Below, in pieces: positions 47,064 to 54,413 of a DNA stretch of 64,000 nucleotides. Both the position numbers and the translations under genes were made by a program. The notes below the pieces were generated by a model, which was not told the DNA's origin, did no database searches, and was given only the letters and a program-made list of their open reading frames with translations. Source of the stretch: Actinoalloteichus hoggarensis (GTDB lineage: Bacteria; Actinomycetota; Actinomycetes; Mycobacteriales; Pseudonocardiaceae); NCBI RefSeq assembly GCF_002234535.1, contig NZ_CP022521.1:6122001-6186000 (forward strand), in the 5' to 3' direction. Numbering within the stretch: position 1 is the first letter of the stretch; the number at the start of each line of letters is the position of its first letter.

Positions 47064-47193
47064 GGTCGGCCCGCCGACGCAAGCCGTCCGGTCGGCCCGC
47101 CGACGCAAGCCGTCCGGTCGGCCCGCCGACGCAAGCCGTCCGGTCGGCCCGCCGACGCAGACCACCAGGTCGGCCCGCCGACGCAGACGACTC
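47064..47193. repeat. Five 26-bp tandem repeats with internal hairpins
   Basis: Units start at 47064, 47090, 47116, 47142 and 47168. The first three are identical; the last two differ only in their final ~9 bases. Every unit begins GGTCGGCCCGCCGACGCA and contains a GTCGG-CCCG-CCGAC stem-loop, so the RNA would be a string of five hairpins. Situated in the 380-base gap between the convergent GCS2 and MFS genes. Confidence 0.9.
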
Positions 47194-47228
47194 GGCCCCG
47201 GCACCACCGAAGCAGTGCCGGGGCCGAG
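47191..47228. terminator. Bidirectional terminator between GCS2 and MFS genes
   Basis: Perfect 14-bp stem (47191-47204 with 47215-47228) and a 10-nt loop, directly abutting the tandem repeat. Confidence 0.8.
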
Positions 47229-47274
47229 CCTGTTCCCGAACTGACTGCCGCTCCCACCACGAAGCGAACGAGGA

Positions 47275-47293
47275 TTAGGGTAGCCTAAGTTTC
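47275..47293. promoter_or_regulatory. Candidate IdeR/DtxR iron box
   Basis: TTAGGGTAGCCTAAGTTTC matches 15 of 19 positions of the published IdeR consensus TWAGGTWAGSCTWACCTWA, with an intact central palindromic core. It stands 133 bases beyond the MFS stop, in the gap after the terminator, and no obvious plus-strand gene follows, so its target is unclear. Confidence 0.35.
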
Positions 47294-47425
47294 CTTCTGC
47301 GCCAAGGGGGTGCGGTGTGCGAGGTCTCGTCGCCACCGGATCGCCCCGTCGATGACCACGCCGGCCGGGCACGCCGGAAAGCACGGGTCCGAGTCCGTTT
47401 CTCGGCGCGGGTCCGCGTGCGAGTC

Positions 47426-49270
47426 TCAGGGCCGCTCGCCGCGCATCGTCCCCGGCAGGCCGGAGCGCATTTCGCCCTCGGCCCCGTCGGCCGCATCGGC
47501 TCGGGCCGCACCGGAGGCGGCCCCTTCGGGTGAGGCCGTACCGGCGCGGGAGGCCGAAGCACTGGGCGACTCCCCCGACCCGCACGCCTCCGGAGCCGCG
47601 ACCTCGGGCAACGCGACGTCCGGCAGCGGCTCCGAAGCGGCGCCGCCACGAGCACCACCGTCCTGGGCACGGTCATCCTGGACCGCACCGTCCTGCACGA
47701 CACCGTCGTCAGCCGCATCTCCGTTCCCGGCCACACCGTTTCGGTCCGCAGCAGGCGGGCCGACACCATCGCGCGCGGCCTGCGCGGTCCCGCCCGCCCG
47801 AACCGCGGCGCGCTCCGCCCCGGCCGACTCCGTCCCGGCGACCACACCGCCCGACCGGAGGGCAGGCTCCGATGCGGACGCGACGGACGCCGACGGCCTG
47901 CCCACCGTCTCGGCCCGTCGCCCGCGCAGCAGCGTGCGCAGCCGCACGCCGCCGACCCTGGCCAGGATCAGCCCGCCCGCCAGCGACGCCAGCAGCGAGA
48001 TCACTCCGCCGACGATGATCGGGGCCGGGACGGCTACCCGTTCGGCCAACCAGCCGGACAACGTGCTGCCCAGCGGCATCCCGCCGAGCAGCACGAGCAT
48101 GTACAACCCCATGACGCGACCGCGCATGGTCGGCTCGACCGTGAGCTGAACGGTCGCGTTCGCCGACAGGTTGAAGGTCATGAACGTGATGCCGACGGGA
48201 ATCAACAGCAGGCCGAAGGACCAGAACTCCGGCATCAGTCCCACCACCACCGAGAGCACGCCGAAGGCGGCCCCCGCCGACAGCAGCAGCCGCAGCCGCG
48301 GTCTGCCGTTCCGGCTTCGCCGGGCGGCCAGCGCCGCGCCGCTCAACGTCCCGACGGCCATGAGCATCGAAAGCTGCCCCAGACCCTCCGGGCCGGTCTG
48401 GAAGAAGTTGTTCGCCATGACCGGCAACGTGGTGTTGTAGTTCATGCCGAAGGTGCTGACCAGGAACACCAAGGCCATCAACACGGTCAGATCCGGCCTG
48501 CTGCGGACATATCGCAGCCCCTCCCGCAGCTGCCCCCTGCTCCGGGGCACCGGTGGCGAGCGATGCAGCTTCGAGGTGTCCATCAGCAGCAGTACGAGGA
48601 TCACCGCACCGACGCTGGCGGCGTTGGCCACGAACAGCCAGCCGGTGCCGATCGCCGCGATCACGTATCCCGCGACGCCGGGCCCGATGATCCGCGCGGT
48701 GTTGAAGGTCATCGAGTTCAAGGCGACGGCGTTGGCCACCTGTTCCCGCCCGACCATCTCCATCACGAAGGACTGGCGGGCGGGGGTCTCCACGGCGGTG
48801 ATGCAGCCGAGCAGCAGGCAGAACAGGTAGACGTGCCACAGCGCGACCACGCCGCTGAGATCCAGGAGGCCGAGGCCGAGCGCGCAGAGTGCCACCCCGG
48901 TCTGCACCACGAGCAGGATCTTGCGTTTGTCCAGGCGGTCGGCCAACACGCCTGCCCACAGCGTGAGCGCCAGCGTGGGCAGGAACTGCAACGCGATGGC
49001 GATGCCCAGCGCGACGGGGCTGTCACCGGACAGCTTGAGGACCAGCCAGTCCTGGGCGATGCGCTGCATCCAGGTGCCGATCAGAGAGATGATCTGCCCG
49101 CTGGCGTACAGCCGATAGTTGCGCACCCGCAGCGACGCGAACATGCCCGCCCTCTTCGGCGGCCGCGCCCGTCGACCGGACGACGACGGCGGCGGCGGTG
49201 TCGGGTTCGCCTCGGCGGGATGGGGACCGTTCGCGGGCCTGCCGGCGTCGTCGGACGCGTACGCCGGCAT
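47426..49270 (-). CDS. MFS transporter (EntS-like) downstream of a MarR regulator
   Basis: ATG at 49270. 614 residues: a ~45-residue Pro/Arg-rich N-terminus, twelve transmembrane helices (~48-440) with the MFS_3/EntS pattern (WAGVLADRLDKRKILLV, TPARQSFVMEMVGREQVANA, RGRVMGLYML), and a ~170-residue Ala/Gly/Glu-rich tail. Relatives export siderophores or drugs. It lies 55 nt after the MarR gene on the same strand; the pair probably forms a ligand-inducible efflux operon. The tail is not part of the family and is likely disordered. Confidence 0.9.
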   Translation of the reverse strand: MPAYASDDAGRPANGPHPAEANPTPPPPSSSGRRARPPKRAGMFASLRVRNYRLYASGQIISLIGTWMQRIAQDWLVLKLSGDSPVALGIAIALQFLPTLALTLWAGVLADRLDKRKILLVVQTGVALCALGLGLLDLSGVVALWHVYLFCLLLGCITAVETPARQSFVMEMVGREQVANAVALNSMTFNTARIIGPGVAGYVIAAIGTGWLFVANAASVGAVILVLLLMDTSKLHRSPPVPRSRGQLREGLRYVRSRPDLTVLMALVFLVSTFGMNYNTTLPVMANNFFQTGPEGLGQLSMLMAVGTLSGAALAARRSRNGRPRLRLLLSAGAAFGVLSVVVGLMPEFWSFGLLLIPVGITFMTFNLSANATVQLTVEPTMRGRVMGLYMLVLLGGMPLGSTLSGWLAERVAVPAPIIVGGVISLLASLAGGLILARVGGVRLRTLLRGRRAETVGRPSASVASASEPALRSGGVVAGTESAGAERAAVRAGGTAQAARDGVGPPAADRNGVAGNGDAADDGVVQDGAVQDDRAQDGGARGGAASEPLPDVALPEVAAPEACGSGESPSASASRAGTASPEGAASGAARADAADGAEGEMRSGLPGTMRGERP

Positions 49271-49325
49271 GATTCAGCGCGCTTCTTTCGCGTCTCGCGG
49301 TGCCGCGACGGGGCAGGTCATCCGA

Positions 49326-49754
49326 TCAGCTCCCCGCCACGCGCTCGATGATCTCCGCCGCGCGCGAGAGCACCGCGCGCTCGGAGTCGTCGAGCTCGGC
49401 CAGCTTCCGTTCCAGCCAACGCTCCCGCGCGCTGACCTCGGCCTTGATGTAGCCCGTGCCCGCCGAGGTCAGTTCGACGATGGCCTGCCTGCCGTCCGTC
49501 GGGTGGGGGCGCCTGCTGACGTACCCGGCATCCTCCAACGCGCTGATCACGCGCGTCATCGACGGCGGCTGCACGTTCTCCTTGGCCGCCAGCTCCCCCG
49601 GCGTCAGCGGCCCGCACTTGTGCAGGCAGGAGAGCGCGGAGAGCTGAGTGAGCGTCGCCGAGGAGTCGGCACGCTGGGCACGAAGCCTGCGGTTGAGCCG
49701 CACCACCGCCACGCGGAGTCTGCTGGCAAGACCGGAGTCGTCAAAATCCGACAC
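49326..49754 (-). CDS. MarR-family transcriptional regulator
   Basis: GTG at 49754. 142 residues with a winged helix: LTQLSALSCLHKCGPLTPGELAAKENVQPPSMTRVISALEDAG (helices 2-4, ~35-77) and the wing R-R-P-H-P-T-D-G-R-Q, then a dimerisation helix ending in the C-terminus. Expected to bind an inverted repeat in its promoter and to release on binding a phenolic or other ligand. First gene of the MarR-MFS pair; equivalent by position and type to mycobacterial Rv0880 (from memory). Confidence 0.93.
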   Translation of the reverse strand: MSDFDDSGLASRLRVAVVRLNRRLRAQRADSSATLTQLSALSCLHKCGPLTPGELAAKENVQPPSMTRVISALEDAGYVSRRPHPTDGRQAIVELTSAGTGYIKAEVSARERWLERKLAELDDSERAVLSRAAEIIERVAGS

Positions 49755-49921
49755 CTCGTTAGCCTACCTCACTATCTGGGGCGCTCGGCACGTCGCGAGC
49801 TCCGTCTCGAGCGATCCTTGCTCATGGCTCGACGGGCGGTCGGCCGGACGCCCCCCTCGCGGCGAGGCGGCTCGAGACTGCGCTCGACGACGGCCGCGCG
49901 GCCCGTGCTCGGCCGCGCCGG

Positions 49922-51475
49922 TCAGGAGGCGAGCAACGCCTGGATCGGACCGACCGCGAAATAGAGGACGAAGGCGGCGGCGACCACCCAGAGCAGCGGG
50001 TGAATCCCGCGGGCCTTCCCCGTCGCCGCGCGCAGCAGCACGTAGCTGACGAAGCCCGCGCCGATCCCGTTGGCGATCGAATAGGTGAACGGCATCACCA
50101 CGATGGTCAGGAAGGCAGGCAGCGCGAGCGTGAAGTCGGTGAAGTCGATATGCCGCACCTGGGCGATCATCAGCGCACCCACCACGACCAGGGCGGGCGC
50201 CGCCGCCTCGATCGGCACCACCTGGTACAGCGGGGTGAGGAACATCGCCGCCAGGAACAGCACACCGGTCACCACGTTCGCCAGGCCGGTGCGGGCGCCC
50301 TCGGCGATGCCCGCGGCCGACTCGACGAACACCGTGTTCGACGAGGCGGAGGCCGCCCCGCCCGCCACCGCGCCGACGCCCTCCACGAACAACGCCTTCC
50401 CCACGCCGGGCAGCTGGTCGTTCTTGTCGATGAGCCCGGCCTCCTTGCCCAGGCCGGTGAACGTGCCCATCGCGTCGAAGAAGTTCGCCAGCAGCAGGGT
50501 GAAGACCAGCAGACAGACCGTGATGATCGGCAGCCGGACGAAGGCGCCCAGGGAGAAGTCGCCGACCAGCGACAGATCGGGCAGCGAGAGGACGTCCGAC
50601 GGCAGCGACGGGTAGCTCAGGCTCCAGCCGGTCGCGTTGTCCGGCCCGCCCCGGCCCGCGTCCACCAGCGGCTCGATCAGGATCGACAGCACGGTGGCGG
50701 CGGCGACGCCGATCAGGATCGCGCCCCGCACCTTCCTCGCGACCAGGATGCCGGTGAGCAGCAGGCCGAAGACGAAGACGGCGGTAGGCCAGGAGGCCAC
50801 GGAGCCGTCGATGCCCAGCCCCACCGGGACCGTGGTGCCCGCCGCGTCGGGCAGGCGCCGCACGAAGCCCGCGTCCACCAGGCCGATGAAGCAGATGAAC
50901 GCGCCGATGCCCGCCGCGATCGCCGCCTTCAACGGCGGCGGCACCGCGTTGAAGACCGCCGTACGGAAACCCGTCGCGACCAGGACGAGGATCAGCACGC
51001 CGTTCACGACGACGAGGCCCATGGCCTCCGCCCAGGTCACCTGCGGCACGATCGTCACGGCCACCAGCGTGTTGATGCCCAGCCCCGCGGCGAAGCCGAA
51101 CGGATAGTTCGCGATCAGCCCGAACAGCAGGGTCATCACACCCGCGACCAGCGCGGTCACCGCCGCGACCTGCGGAACGGTCAGGATGCCGCCGAGGATG
51201 TCGGTCTTGGCACTGGGATCGTCGGCGGCGAAACTGCCCAGGATCAGCGGGTTCAGCACGATGATGTAGGCCATCGTGACGAAGGTGACCAGCCCGCCCC
51301 GGACCTCCCGGCCCACCGACGAGCCCCGCTCGGAGATCTTGAAGAACCGATCGAGCACGGAGCCTCGGCCACGCGCCGGGGCCGCCGAGCCGCCTGCGAC
51401 ACCCGCCCCCGACGACGCCGACGTGGCGGACTCCCCCGCCGCGTCCTCGGGCCGCTCCTCCTGCGCCGAAGCCAT
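49922..51475 (-). CDS. NCS2-family purine permease (AzgA-like)
   Basis: ATG at 51475 with GGGAG 6 nt upstream; a longer frame to 51736 is non-coding in character. 517 residues, about 13-14 transmembrane segments. Signatures of the AzgA/GhxP group: GFAAGLGINTLVAVTI (~123-138), ANFFDAMGTFTGLGKEAGL (substrate region, ~325-343), and ASSNTVFVESAAGIAEGARTGL. These proteins import adenine, guanine or hypoxanthine with protons. The first ~40 residues are disordered. No operon partner. Confidence 0.93.
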   Translation of the reverse strand: MASAQEERPEDAAGESATSASSGAGVAGGSAAPARGRGSVLDRFFKISERGSSVGREVRGGLVTFVTMAYIIVLNPLILGSFAADDPSAKTDILGGILTVPQVAAVTALVAGVMTLLFGLIANYPFGFAAGLGINTLVAVTIVPQVTWAEAMGLVVVNGVLILVLVATGFRTAVFNAVPPPLKAAIAAGIGAFICFIGLVDAGFVRRLPDAAGTTVPVGLGIDGSVASWPTAVFVFGLLLTGILVARKVRGAILIGVAAATVLSILIEPLVDAGRGGPDNATGWSLSYPSLPSDVLSLPDLSLVGDFSLGAFVRLPIITVCLLVFTLLLANFFDAMGTFTGLGKEAGLIDKNDQLPGVGKALFVEGVGAVAGGAASASSNTVFVESAAGIAEGARTGLANVVTGVLFLAAMFLTPLYQVVPIEAAAPALVVVGALMIAQVRHIDFTDFTLALPAFLTIVVMPFTYSIANGIGAGFVSYVLLRAATGKARGIHPLLWVVAAAFVLYFAVGPIQALLAS

Positions 51476-51582
51476 TCGCACTCCCTGTTCCTGACCTGCC
51501 CTCGAGGCAGCGACGATGCAACCGACGAGACGGTACGGGCTCGACGGGACCGACCTGCATCGACCTCGCCCGGCACGCCTAG

Positions 51583-52435
51583 GGCGGCAGATCCGCCGCA
51601 CGCGCCGGCCTCCTCCGACGCTCGCACACCGAGCTGCCGCGCGCGGTTGGCGATGACATCGGCGCGGCCCCCGCCGAGCACGGCCACCCGCTCGACGACG
51701 TCGAGGGCCTGGCCGACGCGCTCGGTCAACGGGCACCCGCCGAACACGGCCACCCGATCACCGCGGTGACCGGACTACCCGACGCACTCGACGCACGAGC
51801 GCCACCCGACCGCATCCATCCGCTCGACGACATCGACGGCCTGGGGGCCACGCTCACCGGGCACGCCGACCGACTCGCAGCCCTCGAAGGCGGAGAAGGC
51901 GGAGAAGGCAGCCCACCGGTCGATCGCGACCGGACGTTGTTCGTGGATCTGCTGTCGAGCGCCGCCCGGTCGGCACACCTCAGCGAGTGGGCCGCCCTCC
52001 TGCGAGACAACTCGGCGTACGGGGTTCGACTGCGGGTCGCCGGAGGCGGGATCACCACCACGGCGCTACGACTGGCGATCAACGAGGCGCCGTCGAGCGG
52101 CAGCCTCACCGCGGGGGCTGTATGTCGGCGCTGGTCTGTCCACGCTCACCCGCGTGGCCCAGTGCAGCCCGGACAACGGGGATGGTCACGACGCCGTGGG
52201 ACGGGCCGGTTGTCATCCCGGCCGGGGCGCATGTCGTGGTTCTCGTGGCACTCACGCTGGCATCGGGACCGCTGTATCTCGATGCGATCCCGGTTCGCCC
52301 GTACCTATGGCAGGGTGCGATCAACGACCGGACAAGCGGACTGCTCCCCACCACGCTCGACGGGACAGGTCTCACCGCTACCGACAACGCCGGGTACCTC
52401 GCGTGGATCACGCCTCGCCTAAACGTCAACGGGTC
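51583..52435 (+). pseudogene. Decayed phage tail-fibre-like gene, 5' truncated with two frameshifts
   Basis: After an in-frame TAG at 51580-51582 the frame runs without a good start codon. Residues encoded at about 51661-51860 form three imperfect ~24-residue repeats of the phage tail-fibre type (xAPAEHGHPLDDVEGLADAL, APAEHGHPITAVTGLPDAL, then a third with IHPLDDIDGL). The sequence then reads on to LRLAINEAPSSGSLTAGA near 52120, shifts to a second frame (LYVGAGLSTLTRVAQCSPD, ~52120-52180) and then to a third (TPWDGPVVIPAGAHVVVL and onward to ITPRLN, ~52190-52430). Each piece joins sensibly to the next, so these are remnants of one gene. It ends against the minus-strand immunity-like gene. Confidence 0.65.
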
Positions 52436-52769
52436 AGAACACGCAGGCACCGTTGGGGTAGTAGCCGTTGGCCTGGTAGTCCACCCGAGCCACGACCGAC
52501 GACTCCTGCTTGATCCGTGCGGCCAGCACCTTGCCCCGCTCGATCCAGGCGTGCTTCTCCTCGTCGGTGTCGAAACCGCAGTTGTCGACGTCCGCGAGGT
52601 CGAGCGTGTCCTGCCACTGGTCATCCCAGACCGTGAGGTCGTGCGCAAGGCCCGCGCTGAGTCCGAGTTGCTCGGACGCCTCAGCGACTGTCCAGTTGAT
52701 GCCTTCGCCCTGCCAGAAGAAAGGGCCCTGGGCATAGCCTGCGAGCATTCCCAGACTGATCGTCGTCAC
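52434..52769 (-). CDS. Putative immunity protein of the adjacent toxin-like gene
   Basis: GTG at 52769 overlaps the upstream toxin-like stop codon by 4 nt, with GGAGG 5 nt before it inside the upstream gene. 111 residues, acidic: MTTISLGMLAGYAQGPFFWQ, a helix with NWTVAEASEQLGLS, then an Asp/Glu-rich centre (VWDDQWQDTLDLADVDN) and a C-terminus with aromatic residues. No known family. Small size, acidity and translational coupling directly downstream of a toxin-like gene are the usual marks of an immunity protein; that role is inferred. GC content appears lower than in neighbouring core genes. Confidence 0.65.
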   Translation of the reverse strand: MTTISLGMLAGYAQGPFFWQGEGINWTVAEASEQLGLSAGLAHDLTVWDDQWQDTLDLADVDNCGFDTDEEKHAWIERGKVLAARIKQESSVVARVDYQANGYYPNGACVF

Positions 52770-53548
52770 GGGTTCCTCCGAGGTCGATGGGGGCGGACGT
52801 TCTCTCTACCGTCGGTGTGGCTCGGGTGGGCCGTGACGATGAAGCCGTTGTCTGCGATCACCACGGCGAACCGTTGTGGCCTGCCCTCGCAGTCCACTTC
52901 GTAAATCTCGCAGTCGCGCCGTACGTACCCGATGTGTCTTCCGCGCTCGATCCCAGCGAAGATCAGTTCGACGATGCGATCTGCCGGGACCCCTTTCTTC
53001 TCGAACTGCTCCGCACGGTCCGGCCGCAGGATATGGGCCTCGCCGCGAGACTCGATGTCTCCGCGCTCTAGCCATACCAAGTGTCCCCGCTGATGGCGGC
53101 CCACCCGAACGACCTTCTCCGGGCTGATCTTGACACCGTCACGCCGGAGTTCGGCGATCTGCTCCGCGTAGCGGACCTCCGGCGGGAGCTGATCCGGCGG
53201 GAGCTGATCCGGCGGCGGCGGACGAGTCGCCGTGTCGTCGGCGGACGGTGACACCGCCACCGGCGGCCCGGCATCGCCGATGCCGTGTCCGGCGATCTCG
53301 TGGCAGTAGCCGTCGATGAGGTCCTGCGCCCGCCCGAACAGCACGTGCGCGGCACGAACCTCCACACCGGAAGCACGGGCCAGGCGGTTGATCCGTGCGA
53401 CCTCGGGCTGCGACGAACCCACGGTGGCAGCGCCGAAGACCTCGGCGCCGTCGGTGATCGCCGCATCAGCCACGATCGTCGCCCGCCGCGCCTCCGTCAA
53501 CAGCGCGTGCGCTCGGCGGAGTTGCCCGACCACGTCCGAGACCGACAA
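52766..53548 (-). CDS. Toxin-like protein: WXG-like N-terminal domain, linker, C-terminal putative RNase-type domain
   Basis: The TTG at 53548 is selected: GAGGAG lies 8 nt upstream and the resulting MSVSDVVGQLRRAH is in register with the small proteins at 12-12.7 kb. 260 residues in three parts. Residues 1-90: helical hairpin that aligns nearly without gaps to the 11993 protein (shared F38, A41-T42, G44-S45, Q47, D79, Y81). Residues 91-125: Pro/Asp linker with a PPDQL duplication. Residues 126-245: compact domain with RGDIESRGEAHIL, GVPADRIVELIFAGIE, YVRRDCEIYEV and a final NGFIVTAHP. The latter layout (early His, central Arg, late Ser/Thr) recalls BECR-fold RNase toxins such as EndoU relatives; no deaminase or HNH motif is present. 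Assignment of the C-terminus is tentative. Confidence 0.65.
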   Translation of the reverse strand: MSVSDVVGQLRRAHALLTEARRATIVADAAITDGAEVFGAATVGSSQPEVARINRLARASGVEVRAAHVLFGRAQDLIDGYCHEIAGHGIGDAGPPVAVSPSADDTATRPPPPDQLPPDQLPPEVRYAEQIAELRRDGVKISPEKVVRVGRHQRGHLVWLERGDIESRGEAHILRPDRAEQFEKKGVPADRIVELIFAGIERGRHIGYVRRDCEIYEVDCEGRPQRFAVVIADNGFIVTAHPSHTDGRENVRPHRPRRNP

Positions 53549-53908
53549 GAGTCGACTCCTCACTTTCGGTGACATCCACATGATGCCGGACGACACCGTG
53601 CCCGGATCATGTAGGTGCGTCACCAGCCGGTCGGCGACCACCGGAGTCCGCCGCGCCGTGGTCACCGATCGAGCCGGCGGGCCCCGGAGATCGCGCTTGT
53701 CGGATCGGTCGTCGCGAATTCGGCCGCCGTCGAACGCCGAAGGCGAGCCTCACGGCCGGGGCGGGCGTGTCGCCGCGGCCGACCGACGTCGAAGGCGGCA
53801 ACGGCAGGGCGACTCGCGGGACGCTCGCCACAGTTCCCGGCGGTCGACCGAAGAGGCGCCTCGCCGACGACACCCGAACACGCCGTCGATGCGCGTAACC
53901 TGCACCTC
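53549..53908. other. Intergenic region upstream of the toxin-like gene
   Basis: 360 bases between the divergent toxin-like and DUF2530 genes. Apart from the TAACCT box before the DUF2530 gene no element is assigned. The upstream extension of the toxin frame to 53665 does not look coding. Confidence 0.5.
53896..53901 (+). promoter_or_regulatory. TAACCT -10 box, probable leaderless promoter
   Basis: Ends 7 nt before the GTG at 53909; no Shine-Dalgarno. Confidence 0.45.
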
Positions 53909-54202
53909 GTGCCAGAACCGACCGGAACCGAACCGCACGACGCCCCCCGGCAGTGGAAGACCCCGCCACCGCTGAACCCACGGCTCGCGGAGCCGGACCC
54001 GGTGGTCCTCGTCGGAACCGGCCTGTGGGGCGTCGCCAGCGTGGTGCTGCTGCTGGTGCACCTGTTGACCGAGGTGGACGTCTCGATCTGGCTGTGGACC
54101 TGCCTGGCGGGCACCATGCTCGGGCTGCTCGGTTACGGCGTCCTCCGGTGGCAGCGGGCCGCCGCCCGCAGCGGCTCCCGTTCGGCGCAGACCGGCGTCT
54201 GA
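53909..54202 (+). CDS. DUF2530 small membrane protein
   Basis: GTG at 53909. 97 residues: a polar N-terminus with WKTPPPLNPRLAEPDPVVLVG, then two transmembrane helices (~34-52 and ~58-80). This is the pattern of DUF2530, a short actinobacterial family with no known function. Convergent with the sacsin-like gene 211 nt away. Confidence 0.82.
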   Translation: MPEPTGTEPHDAPRQWKTPPPLNPRLAEPDPVVLVGTGLWGVASVVLLLVHLLTEVDVSIWLWTCLAGTMLGLLGYGVLRWQRAAARSGSRSAQTGV

Positions 54203-54413
54203 TCCGAAGGTCACCAGGCCCGGCCACGGATCGGCCCGGCCCCGGAGAAACGAGCGCCGGACCGCGCAGTCGCCCGCCGGACTCCGAGGTCGTGGCGAGG
54301 CCGCCCGCACCGGTCACTCTGGTGAGCACAACGTCCCCGGCCGCCGACCCGCGACGAGACGCCACCCGTCGGCGCGGCGCCGGTCGACTCCACGCCGCCC
54401 GGCGCCGACGACG

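Noticed and set aside
47064-47193. CRISPR array
   Set aside because: The 26-bp units are head-to-tail with no variable spacers and no cas genes nearby.
47315-47533. Small plus-strand gene downstream of the iron box
   Set aside because: Arg/Val repeats, no homology, and most of it is antisense to the MFS C-terminal tail.
49755-49775. Second iron box upstream of the MarR gene
   Set aside because: Only about 11 of 19 positions match the IdeR consensus and one half-site is missing; more likely part of the MarR promoter.
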